Assembly (NCBI GenBank): GCA_023433615.1
Contig: JAEZCJ010000148.1
Coordinates: forward strand, 1 to 29,475
Source: Bacillota bacterium
Lineage (GTDB): Bacteria > Bacillota > Bacilli > Paenibacillales > Paenibacillaceae
Direction: 5' to 3'
DNA length: 29,475 bases
Translations under genes and position numbers: made by a program
Part shown: positions 1-12,300 of the stretch, piece after piece
Layout of the letters: each line of letters opens with the position of its first letter
Numbering within the stretch: the stretch's first letter is position 1
The notes under the pieces: generated by a model
What the model was told of the DNA's origin: nothing
Databases searched by the model: none
What the model saw: the letters and a program-made list of their open reading frames with translations, nothing else

Positions 1-18
1 TAAATACCATATTTACCC

Positions 19-50
19 AGAGGCATCCGCGCCAACGGAGGCTTCTTTGT
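19..50 (+). terminator. Possible terminator of an upstream gene
   Basis: A 10-bp stem with one mismatch and one G-U pair (arms 19-28 and 37-46, 8-nt loop) is followed by a T-rich stretch. It probably ends a gene lying left of the window. The tail is not a clean run of T, so this is tentative. Confidence 0.45.
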
Positions 51-103
51 GTTGTTCATAAACAGTATAGCAAATATATCTGTCGCAATCCAAGCAATAG
101 GTA

Positions 104-133
104 TTGACAAACATTAGCTGGTTTTTGTGTATT
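104..133 (+). promoter_or_regulatory. Candidate sigma-A promoter of the giant surface-protein gene
   Basis: A perfect TTGACA at 104-109 is followed 18 bp later by TGTATT (128-133), which matches 4 of 6 bases of the -10 consensus. It is the only good -35 box upstream of the start at 304. It would give a leader of about 165 nt. Confidence 0.4.
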
Positions 134-144
134 ACCCGGGGCTC

Positions 145-192
145 CCCCCAAAAGTAATCATAAGTTACGGAGCTTCCTGTCACTTTTGGGGG
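145..192 (+). promoter_or_regulatory. Leader hairpin upstream of the giant surface-protein gene
   Basis: An 11-bp perfect inverted repeat (CCCCCAAAAGT at 145-155 and its complement at 182-192) encloses a 26-nt loop. It lies between the candidate promoter and the ribosome binding site at 289-296. No T-run follows on either strand, so it is not a simple terminator. A 5'-leader control or mRNA-stabilising structure is possible; no known riboswitch was recognised. Confidence 0.4.
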
Positions 193-303
193 ATATATGC
201 TGTCTGTGCTCCTATCGACAAGTCTTTTATTATTCTTTTATTCGCGTTTAGTAGACTACAAGAATACTGTCTGACCATGTCGAATGGTGAAAGGGGTTTT
301 ATT

Positions 304-3300
304 ATGAGATACGGCAAGCAAAAAAGGATTGCGGTTATTTGGCTGCTCCTCGTCAGTTTGTTGTGGGGAGCGGTTATTCCCAGTGTCGGCTATGCGAACG
401 GGATAAGGAATGAGGTCGCGCTTCGCGATGCTCTGGCTTCGGCCATATCCGGTATACAGCCTGTCGCTGCATCAGATATGCAAGGCCATTGGGCGGAAAA
501 GCAGCTGACCGATTGGATGAATAGAGCGTTGATTTCCGGTTACCCGGATGGGACGGTTCGTCCGAATACAGCGATATCGCGGGTTGAGTTCGTAGCGCTG
601 GTGAATCGCTTGTTCAGCTACGCGGAAGGGAAGGAGGTCGCTTATGCCGATGTATCGACCGAAGCCTGGTACGCGAAGGATGTGAAAGCTGCGGCTGCGG
701 CCGGCTTTGTGAGCGGCTATCCGGACGGAACTTTCCAGCCGAACAAGCCGCTCTCGCGTGTGGAAGCTGTCGCGATGCTGGCGAAGCTGGTACCGATGAT
801 CGCACAAGAAGGTGTGGATCCGCTTGCCGGCTTCACGGATCAAGGAACGGTTCCGGCATATGGGAGAGATTCGCTAGGCATTGCGATCCAATGGGGCTAT
901 GTGAAAGGATATCCGGATCACACTGTCCGCCCGTTCGCTTCGCTTACCCGCGCAGAGGCAGTCGCGCTGCTGGACCCGATTCTGCAGCAGGCGAAGCCTA
1001 ATGCGGAAGGCGGCAGGGAAGCTCCGGCGCTTACGCTTCATGCTGCGGGCACATATGGCCCTTCGACGGGAAGCTTCGCGGTTGCCGGTGATTTGCACGT
1101 GGACGCTCCGGGAACCGTTCTGCGCAATGTGGTCGTCAAAGGCGATCTGGCTGTCGGCCAATCGGTCGGCGACGGCGACGTATTCTTCGATCATGTGACG
1201 GTACTCGGTACGACGACGATCAGCGGCGGCGGCGAGCACAGCGTGCATGTGGACGATTCGAATATGAATGAAGTCTATATTAATAGAAAAGATGGCAGAG
1301 TCCGGGTCGTCGTTAACGGCACGACCGCAATCGATCAGATGATCGTAGAATCGGATGCCAGCATTGAATCGGGGTCTTCGACCGGAAGCGGCATCGAAGG
1401 TATTTCGATTTCTGCGGGCGGCGATGTCACGTTGTCTGGGGACTTCAGTCATGTGTCGGTCGAGAGCGGTGCCCGCATAACGGTCGCTTCGGGGACGATC
1501 GGCCAAATGATCGTGATCGAAGGGAGCGGCGCTTCGACGATCACGCTCGGCGAAGGTGTACAAGTAGGCGAAATGGAGTTGCACGGCACGGCTATTATCC
1601 AAGGCGAAGGAGAAATCGGCAAAGCGATCGTAGACTCGCCGAACGTTACGTTCGAGAAGGAGCCTGGCAGCGTGGAGGTGACGGATAGGGGCAGCGTGCT
1701 TACCGGTACGGTGAACGGAACGGGAGGAACCGGAGGCACAGTTACGCCTCCATCCAATCCGCCCATTGATCCCAATCCGGATGTAGATCCAGATGTATCG
1801 GTAACGGTCATCGCCGGCGAAGCGAGCATAACCGGGTTCAAGCTTACCTTCAGCTCGGCGGTGCCGAACTTAACAGGATCAGCGGTCTTGTTGCGGAACG
1901 CGATGCAAGTAACGGTTCCCGTGACTTCGGTATCGACGCTGAATGACGGCAACTCGTACCGGATCGCGGCAGCGTTGCAAGAAGGCGAAACATATACGGT
2001 ATCTCTAGCGAAGACGGGGTATGCTTTCGGCGCGGCAGTCACGTTCACAGTGCCGGTTACACCGCCGCCTCCGATCGCGGTGACGGTGTCGGCGCAAGCG
2101 ATTGGTCCGGCTGGCTTTACGTTGACGTTCAGTCCACCAGTTGTCGGGCTTGATCCGAGCAACTTTACGCTTAAGAAGAGCGGCACGAACGAGCCGGTTT
2201 CCGTGACTGGGGCCGTGTATTCGGCCGATGCCGTCGCGGCATATCAGCTGTCGGCTGCGTTGATCGAGGACAGCGACTACACGGTAACGGTGACGAAACA
2301 GGGCTATCTATTCGGCGATCCGATCGCCATATACGTGCCGGTTACGGATCCGCAAATCGTTCAAGTCGCAGCGACGGTGAGCGGTATCGGCGCGGCCGGC
2401 TTCACGGTGGCGCTGAGTCCTTCAGTGGCCGGGCTGACGGCAGACGATTTCGGCCTGACCGATCCTCTGGGAGCGTCAGCGCCGATCGCTGCCGTAACGA
2501 CAGATAACGATGGTGCCACATATACGATTACTGCGGCGCTCGTCGAAGGGATCTCTTATACGCTCGCGATCGACAAGGAAGGCTACAGCTTCGGCGCAAC
2601 GCAGCAAGTCGACGTCACGGGCGGTTCTGGTCCGGACCCGGACATCGTTGTCGTGCCTTCAGCGAACAACGTGACGAGCGCTGGCTTTATTCTGACACTG
2701 GATCAATCGATCCCGGATTTGGATGCACTCAACTTTGTGCTGCACGATGGTGCTCAAGAGCCGGTCAGCATCGATTATCTCAGCACCGTCGACCTCGGAA
2801 CCCGGTACGAGATATGGACTTCGCTCGAGAAGAACGATACGTACACGTTGTCGCTGGACAAGCCCGGCTATACGTTCGATGCCCCCGTTCAATTGCATGT
2901 CGCGGCACAGCAGGTGGCTTCCACGATCGATTGGGTCACGCATCGGCAGTTTCAACTGCGATTGGATCGCGGAATCGGCGAATTGACGGCAGCGCAAGTT
3001 GCGCTGCAGCATGCCGAGGGTGATCCGGTCGCGATCGACTCCGTCCAGCTTGCGGCTGACGGAAGATCAGCAATTATCACCGCAGATCTATCTGCTGCCG
3101 GACAGTACGCGTATCACGTCGACATCGATTACGACCATTACACGGAAGGAGCCGTTGCCGTACCTGAGATCATTGCTGTGTCCAAATATACGACCTTTAA
3201 CGGAAGCTTCGGTGCGCACACCGGTTTGACCGTTCATCTGGCCACACCAGTGCCTGGCTTAACGGCAGATGCGTTCACGCTTACGAATGGAAGCGGTAGT

Positions 3301-6300
3301 CCGATGGTGCCGGATGCGGTGACGACTTCCGATAATGGCGCCAACTATACGTTACAAGTGGCGCTGCCGAGCGCGGATAGCCCGTTCAAGCTCAATATGG
3401 AGGCGGCGGGTTATCAATTCGGCTCTGCGGCAACGCTGGTGAGTGCAACGATCAATCGTTGGAGCACGCCCGGCGTACTCAGTCCGCAATTCATGGCGGG
3501 GCTGAATCCGAAGGTGCCGAACTTGACAGTCAGCAACTTCAGCGCGGTCGACCAGACAGGTCATGCGGTTGCGATCACGGATGTCAGCTTTAACAGCAGC
3601 ATGCAACTTTACATTGTGACGTTCGACGGCGTGCCGGGCCATACGTACACGATCACCGTTCAGGCAGACGGGTATGATTTCGGAGCACCGCGAACGATCG
3701 AAGTCTATCCGATCAATCAGGTGGTCGACATTTCGTCTGGCGGATTTACGTTGGCACTCCGTCCCGCGGTCGCGATTAATACGCAATACGGTTTTACCTT
3801 GAAGAAGCAAGACGGAAGCACGGTCGCCATTCAATCCGCGGTTACGAACGATAATGGCAGCAGCTATCAGATCGCGGCGGGACTGACACCGGGGCTCTAC
3901 ACGCTCTATGTGTCGGCGGCCATCGAGCAGAAATCCTACACGTTCGTCGTTCCGACCGTCGCGACGATCAGCGTCGATCAGGTGACGAGCGGCGGACTGA
4001 CCGTGAGATTGAACCATCCGATCGACGGTCTGTATGGATGGCAATTCGTACTCGTGAATACCGAGACTGGCGTCGACTTGACGAGCAATATGTACGTTGA
4101 AACATCCGATCAGGGAGCCAGCTACCGCTTCTCGGGCAACTTGCCCGGCGGATCATACAATGTGAAGCTGACCGATCACATGCCGCAGGACGGCGTCGAC
4201 TTCGAGGTTCCCGATACGGTTCATATCCCCGTCATAGAAGTATCGAACGTGAGAGGAACGGGGTTCGATCTGGCGTTCGGCGGACATGCGCTACCCGGTC
4301 TGCAGCCCGAAAATATCGTGATCCTCGACAGCATGTATGTTCCCCTGAACGTGCAAGTCTCGTCGCTGGTAACGAACGATAACGGAGTCACTTATCACGT
4401 ATACGTGACACTGCCGAGAGAAGCGGACTATGTCGTGTCGATGCAGAAGGAGTTCGTGAATTTCGGGATGTCTCCGTCTATACGCGTTGGCAAGCTCGTT
4501 ACGGCTACGGTCACCGACGTAACAAGCGACGGACATTTGGTGCTGCAACTGTCGGCGGCGAGTCCCGAGATAGAGGGCGCTTTGATTACGGCTTTGACCG
4601 GTTCGGATGGTCAAGTCTATTATCCGGCGACGTTGTCTTCGGCGGATGGCGGGAAGAGCTTCCAGATTTACTACGGGAATCCGGACTACAAGCTCCAACC
4701 GGGAATCACGTATACCTTCAAGGTAGACGAGGATGCAATCCAGATGACTCCCGTCAGCTTCTTAATCCCGTCCGACATCACGGTAACGGATGCGACGACG
4801 TCGGGTCTGCAACTCCATTTCGCCTCTCCGATCCCGGGACTGCTGAAGAAAAACTTCATCGTTCGCAGCTCCGGCGGTGAGGTTGTCTCGATGATATCGG
4901 TTGCGTCCAGCGAGGATGGCGGGACTTATTCGTTGGCAGGTACACTGACCAGCGGCAGACGATATACGATTCAGTACGTGCCGAATGCGGCCGGGCAATC
5001 AACGACGCCTGTCGCGTTCGTCGTTCCGAAGTTCGTCACAGCGACGATTAGCGGCGCTTCAGCGCAGGGCTTCAAGGTTAAATTCGGCAGCGCGATCGCC
5101 GATCTGACTGCCGAGCAGATCGACCTTCGCGATTCTGTCGGAGATCGGATTCCGTATGATCAATACGCTGTCTCTACCAGCGACCAAGGGTTGACCTACC
5201 AAGTTACGACACTGTCGCAATATGTCCTGAGGACAGGAGCATCGTATGCATTGGATTTGGTTCGCGACGAGTTCAAGCTAGCTTCTCCGATCGCTCTCGG
5301 TCTTGCGGAAGTCGGATCGGTGCGGCTAATCTTGGCGGATTCGGACCAAATCGGCATTCAAGTCTATCCGTATCCGGGCTTGCCCGATTATCCAGATCTG
5401 ACGTCGTTAACCGCAGACAACTTCGCGTTGTACGATCCGAACGGCAGCAGGCTGGCAATCATAGCTACCGATCTTGGCAACGGGGTATACAAGCTTGAGA
5501 GATCGTCGGGCAGCTTCGACAACACCGTATCTTATACCCTTGCGACGAGCGCGCCGGGCTTCGACTTCGGAGAACCGATCAAGGTCGGCTTTAATCTGAC
5601 AATCGGCGTCAGCGTAATGAAACAGTCCCAGTCCGGCTATAAGCTCAATATGTACAAGACCGTTCCGGGACTCGATGAGTCTTCGTTCGTCATTACCGAC
5701 GATCAAGGGCAGCCGGTCACCGTGCAATCCGTCACAACGACAGACGGCGGCGTGCATTATGATGTCCGCGCTTCATTAACCAGTGGGCATGTGTATTCCT
5801 TGGCCATAACGAAGGAGCATTATAGCTTTATCCTGACCCCTCTGCCGCCGTTGACCGGCATGCAAGCGGAGGTCGACGGCTTATCGTTGAACGGGTTCAG
5901 ACTGAGTCTCTCCTCGCCGCTGCAGTTGCTGTTCGACGACCTTACCTTATTGGATGATCAGGGACAGCCGGTTCGAATTACGCACGCGATCTCACATGAC
6001 AAACTAAATTACCAGATCGATGTGCCGCTTCAAGCGAATGTTACCTACACCCTGCAAATCAATGCCAACGGGTACGATTTCGGACCGGATATTCCGCTCG
6101 TCGTTCATTCGGTTTCGACAACGTTCGAAGGCGTGGATAGCGGCAACAGCCGCGCGTTTACGATCCGCTTCGATCAAGCGGTGCCCGATTTGGGGCCGAA
6201 CGATTTCCAAGTCCGTCAGTTCGGCGTAAGCAAACTCGTCTCGATCCTGCAAGCGACGACGGAGAACGGCGGATTTACCTACACAATCGAGGCGAGCTTT

Positions 6301-9300
6301 AACGGATCGGATCGCTATACGGTGCTTCCGGTTAAAGACGGGTACAATTTTGGCTCGGCGATCGACTTCATCGTTCCGGTCGTCGTAAGTGCGGCCATAC
6401 TCGGAACGAGCTCGAATTACGTGGATATCGGCTTTAACGCGGAAATTTTAAATTTGACCGCCGGCTATTTTAGTTTTATTGACGGCGCGGGGAATACGAT
6501 CGCGGCGGAGAAGGCGGAGCATCTTAAATCCTATATCTACCGCATAACGGCTCCGTTCGTCGGCGGCGAGACCTATACTGCCCGGATCGAGAAGGAAGGC
6601 TATGACTTCACCGGTCTATTGGAGGCGTACATTCCGGTCTCGATCGAAGCTTCTTCGAGTTCATTGAATGACAGCGGGTGGACCATCGATCTGTCGCACG
6701 CCGTGGCAGGCCTGACCGCAGACAGCTTTACGCTTCGCGATTCCAATGGGCAGCCAGTCACGCTGAGCGGAATAACGGATTTGAACGACGGCGCGCAATA
6801 TGCGGTGTCGGCTTCTCTCACGCAAGGGGAGACGTATACGCTCGCGATCAGCCAATCGGGTTATCAATTCAATACAACGTTGACGGGCCTTGTCCCGATC
6901 GTAGTCAGTGGCGTGGCTGCGGAGATTAACGTTCAAGGGTTTAACCTGCAGTTCGACCATGCCGTCGACGGTTTTAGCGTCAGCGACTTCCGTCTGCTGG
7001 ACGATCAAGGAGAGCTGGTCGCGATCACGGCAGCGAGCACGAGCGACGAGGGACTCACTTATCAATTGAAGGCTTCTATCGCCGAAGGAAGATGGTATCT
7101 CGTCTCGATGTCTCGCAGTGGCTACGATTTCGGCAGCGGCGTGAATCTCTACGTTCCGGTTACGATTGTACCGTCTGTTGAGGCAGCCAGCACCACCGGC
7201 TTCACGCTCCGTTTGCCGGAAGCGATTATCGGGTTGACGGCAGAGGACATGATCTTGCAACACAGAAATGGCACGGCCGTTGCTGTCGAAGCGATGACAA
7301 CGACGGATGGCGGTCTAACCTATTCCGTGTCGGCGCCATTGACTAACGGTCAACCTTATTCAATGAGCCTGGCGGCGGACGGTTACGATTTTGGCTTGCC
7401 GCTCCAGTTCAATGTTAGGACGATGTCGCTCACGAATATCGATAGCGATAAATTCCAAGTGCAGCTGAGCCTTCCGATTCCTTATATGAATGCCTCGCAG
7501 GTGCAGCTTCTGGACGAAGAGGGACAGCCGGCGGCGATCTCGTACGTCAGCCTACCCGATGACCTGAACCATGAAGGTTACTTATATACCATTAACGCCA
7601 CAATGACCCCTGGACAATATTATACATTCAAGGTGACGGACCCGGCGTATCCAGCCGTTCCGCCGGTTCAAGTGATGTTTCCGATTGAAGTTCATCCGCA
7701 AGTGACGCTTGCAGACGGGAACATCATTCAATTCGCGCTCGATTCAGCGGAGGTCGATCTGCAGCAAGCTGATGTCGCGTTAACGGAATGGAATGGTGAT
7801 CCCGTCAATGTGGTTAACTTTAGTCCGGGAGAAACAGCCGGAACCTATGAGATTCAAGCCGATGTGATCGCGGGCCGAACGTATACGCTCACCATTAACA
7901 AGGAGAGATACCATTTCGGCGCACCGTTAAGCGCACGCATGATCGTTCATACCTCAGCAACGGTTGCGAGCGTGAGCCAGAACGGCTTTAACCTGAATTT
8001 GAAGGAATCGGTAACCGGCGTTACGATTCAACTGTTCGATCAAGGCGTACCCGTATCGGCTAATATCTCTGCTGAACGCAACTACACGTCATACCGGGTA
8101 CAAGCCAATCTTGATTACAACAAGGAGTTTACGGTTCGGATCAGCGTACCACACTACGATTTCGGCGCAGACCTGACGGTGAACAACGTCGCCCTGCTTC
8201 CGGAGTTGATCGATGCCGTATCGAACGATTTGGGAGACGCCATAACGCTCACCTTCGATAAACCGTTATATTCGAACACCGTCGCTGGAGCGCCTTTCTC
8301 CGTGAAATTGAACGGCAGCTGGCTGAGCGGGGTAGTTGCGTCGGTGCCGTCAGGCGCAGGTTCCGAGCAAATCGTCTTGAGATGGAGCGGAAGCAAAAGG
8401 ATCACCTCATCTTCGCAAGCGTTCGTCGCCTATTCCGGAGTGAACCGGGTTCGAGCACAGAATAACACCTATCTCGCAGCCTTCGGCGAGACGGCTGTGA
8501 CGATTATGGCTACCGAGCTTGGACTCGTTCAGTATTATGCCAAGAGGTATTCCCCTGATGAGGCCGTGCAGGTGCTCCATCAGCAATACGGCGAGACAGC
8601 GGTAGGCGCGGCCAAGCTGATGCAGGAAGGCGGATTCTACCCTAGCTGGCTGTACCCTGCAATCTATACCGAATACGGGATGAACAATGCCGATTTCTAC
8701 GCGTTGCTATATGCGATGGATCTCGATGCCAACACATTGAGAGAAGCTGCATTCGTGATGCGGGATAGATTGATAGACCCTTCGCTTGCTAAATCGGACG
8801 GATTATTGCAAGCGGGCTTCAACGTATTCGAGATAGCGCCGGTGATGAAAGATATTGAGTCATGGACGGGGACATGGGTGCCGTGGCTTAACGCAGCTGT
8901 CCATAATCACAGCGTCTCTCTAGCGGACGGGGCGCTCGTCCTTCAACAAATTTATCGTATGCCACATAAGCAGGCGATAAAAGTGTTCAGCGGTATTCCC
9001 GCGATCGAGATCGCGCCCGCTATCCAAAGCGTGTATGGCTTGACCAACGGAGAGACGATCGCTGCGCTCAAGGGAGGCGACGTGAGCGCCCCGGATGCAG
9101 CGAACGTTACGAAACTGCTGTACCAGGCGACCGCGGCAACAAGCTATCGTTGGCTTGTTGAAGCCGGATACCAGGCCGTGGATTCAGGAGCAGCGATCTT
9201 GCGTCAGTACGACACGATGACCCATTCGGAATTGGTATCCATATTGTTCGGAGCCGGTGCGACGGCAACCGAACTTTACGGTATCGAACAGCTTGTCGGG

Positions 9301-12300
9301 GTGTCGGATGCGCTCGGTAAATTGGTCGATGCGGGAATTCCTTATCGGGAGGTCGCGGCTGCCAGCAGGGCGAAGGGGGATAAGCCGCAAGTGTTCATCG
9401 GAGCGATGAACAGAAGGGATATTGCGGCAGAAGAGATTGCGGCAGCTCTTCGCGAGGCTTGGAACACCTCGGCTGGGCGTGACGAATTATCCTATGTCAT
9501 CTCCAATTTCCGCCTAATGGGCTATGCTGCGGAAGCGCAGGCGAAGCTGCTGCGGAACGTATTCGGTGCGGATATCGCGATGACCTACTCCGTGCTAGGC
9601 AGCTATTCCGACCTGAATATTCTATTGGCCATGCTATATGCCGGCTACGATCCCACCGCAGTAACCACTTTTTATATGCAGAGGGAACGGCGCGATCGCA
9701 ACGAGCTGTTCAAAGGGCTAACGCAATCGGGTCTGTCGAGCGAACAGGCGATGAAAGCGATTCGTGATGGCATAGCCGGCAACGGGTCTTCGCTTTCGAT
9801 TGCCTCTGCCGTGCAAATCCTGGAGAGCGCTGAAGGTTTCGCCGCTATGTACAGAGCCGAGGAGAGTATCATCGTGCTTCAGTCGGCGTTCCCGGGAGAC
9901 GACGGAGTGTCGCTTACTCCGATGTCGATAGCCTCGGAGCTGAGCGCTACGAGTTGGAAGGCGAAAACGGGTATCGCCAAAGCGATGAAAGATCATCTGG
10001 GCATGACCATGCAGCAGTGGCTCGTCATCGAACGAACGATTCCGTTCGGGGGATATCTAGGCGCAGATGTTTGCACGTGCACGTTTGATGCTATTCTGTC
10101 GACAATTATGTACCTGTACAAAGGCTCGACGATTCAAGACGTTATCTTGGCGATGAGCAAAACGGGCCTTTACTCGATTAGCGAGGTGGTCGCGGGATCC
10201 GTATCGTACTTTAAGGCTGGGTCAACCGAAGCTGCGGTTCCTTACTTGATGTCCGTACTGAAGGATTCCGGATATTCATTCCAGGACATCGCCGCCGCGT
10301 TAGACCAAGATTCGGGGATGCATGACCTATGGCTGTCCGCATTCAGAAAGTATGGTCTATCGTTCATGGACGCGGCTGTCTACCTGAAGAGTGCGGGAAG
10401 AAGAGCCGATGAGACGATTTCACAGCTCGATCTTGCGCATTATTCGACCGAAGAAGAGGTGCTCGTGCTTCGCGAGGTATACGGTCTAGACAGCGACGCT
10501 GCTTTGCTGGAGATGCGTAATTTTATTAATCCCGTCCGGAGCGAAGTTGATATCGTCAGCGCGGTCGGTAAAATTTACAGCGTAGATCCGGTACTGCTCT
10601 TCGCCAAGTTGCTGAAGAGGGGGGGAGGATCGGCAACCTCGATTCTGAATGGGGTTGCGGGCAAGTACCCTGCCTATCGTCAAGTCAATAAAGCAGGTCC
10701 GCTTCTCGTTCAGCTCGGCTTAAGTCAGGACGAAGTGATGGAGGCGCTGCTCGCGCTTTCGAAATATTTCGGCGGAGATGACCTGAAGACAACGATCGGC
10801 ATGCTGCAAAGCATGTACGCTACAAAACAGATCCTGATCGCGCAGCTATTGGAAGCGGAATCCATGACGACGGCAGCTACCGGCATTCCGTATCTGAAAT
10901 CCGCCGGCTTCAGTATGGAGGATATCGTTCGCGCGCTTAAAGACTACTATCACTTGAACGCTGGAGAAGCCGCGCAAGCTTTGAAGTCCTATTACGATCC
11001 TGACGATATGAGTAGCCTCATGAGGGGCTTGTCGAATTTGTATGGGCAAAGCGTATCAGACACGCTTGTGGAGACGCTTGAAGCGAAGGGGATCGAGACT
11101 GCCAGGGAAGCCGTTCGATTCATGGAAGAAGCCGGCTACGGCGCAGACGAAATGTTCGAATTCGTCAGAACGCATTTCGGATTGAATCCGGGACAGACGG
11201 CAGCAGTGTACAAAACCTCTGCGGAGCTTACTGGCGAGGTAGCGTACACGCTCATCACGAAGCTTGCCCAAACCTATGATGAATCCGTGGACTCGGTCCT
11301 TCATGAGCTGCTGGTCGCACGCGGCGTCACAAGTTACAACTTGGATGCGATTCGGTTCGTCAATTACAGCTACTTCCCGCTGGCGACTAACATTCTGCTA
11401 GCGAAGAACGGTTATGCCCTATCCGCCGGAGAAGCGACCCAGCAACTGATCGATTCGGACTTGTACGAAGAAACGGATATCATTGTTTATGTGCGCGAGA
11501 TTTACGGAACATCGCAAACCGAGAGCATTGTTGACGGACTTGCGGCTATGCAGCTGGATACATTCCCAGCGGCAGTGAATTTCATGAAGTCCCGCAATTA
11601 TCACATCTACGATCTCATACGCGTCGGTAAGGAATATTACGAGCTATCCTCAGGAGACGTAAGTCTCGCATTGACTGGCTACTATGGCGCAGTCGAGCTT
11701 GACCAAGCGATTAGCGTAATTTACGGTCAGAGTCTGACGGAAATCCAATTGAACGCGCTGGCAGCCGGCGGCGTGCAGACGTTCGCGGCAGCAATCGTAC
11801 AGATGAAGGGCAACCTGCAGTTCACGCTCGAAGAGATCGTACTTGCCGCCAAATCGTACTTCAAGGTATCGGCGGGAGTTGCGCTTCACGACTTGCTGCA
11901 ATCGCAGGCGTACAGCATTACGGACATTCAACAGGCCGTCGCGGAAGTATACGGCAAACCAATTAACGAAAGCGTCGCTGATCTATTGAAGAGAAGCGGC
12001 CTATCTTCGATCTCCGATGCCGCGCCGCTGCTTCGCTCGATGGGCTACTCGCTCGAGGAAGTCGTCGAAGCGTCTAAATCGTATTACGGCAATTCGGAGC
12101 AGGCAACGCTCGACGCATTGCGCAGTATAACGCTAGAGAACGCCGATGTGCTCAAATGGACAGTGCAAGGAATCTACCAGTCGTCGTCCGCTAAGAATGA
12201 CATCAACAAGACGCTTCAGAGCGCAAGCATTACGGGCAATGAGCCATCCATCGCCTATTTGTGGCAATCGGGTTATTCGCTTTTTGACATCGTCACTTGG

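Noticed and set aside
127..303. N-terminal extension of the giant frame back to GTG 127
   Set aside because: It would place 59 non-signal residues before a perfect signal peptide, overlaps the promoter -10 and leader hairpin, and lacks a ribosome binding site. ATG 304 has both site and signal.
874..1602. Long minus-strand open frame inside the giant gene
   Set aside because: The Arg/His/Asp-rich translation is typical of the antisense of GC-rich repeats, and there is no start signal. The same holds for the other antisense frames within 304-14445.
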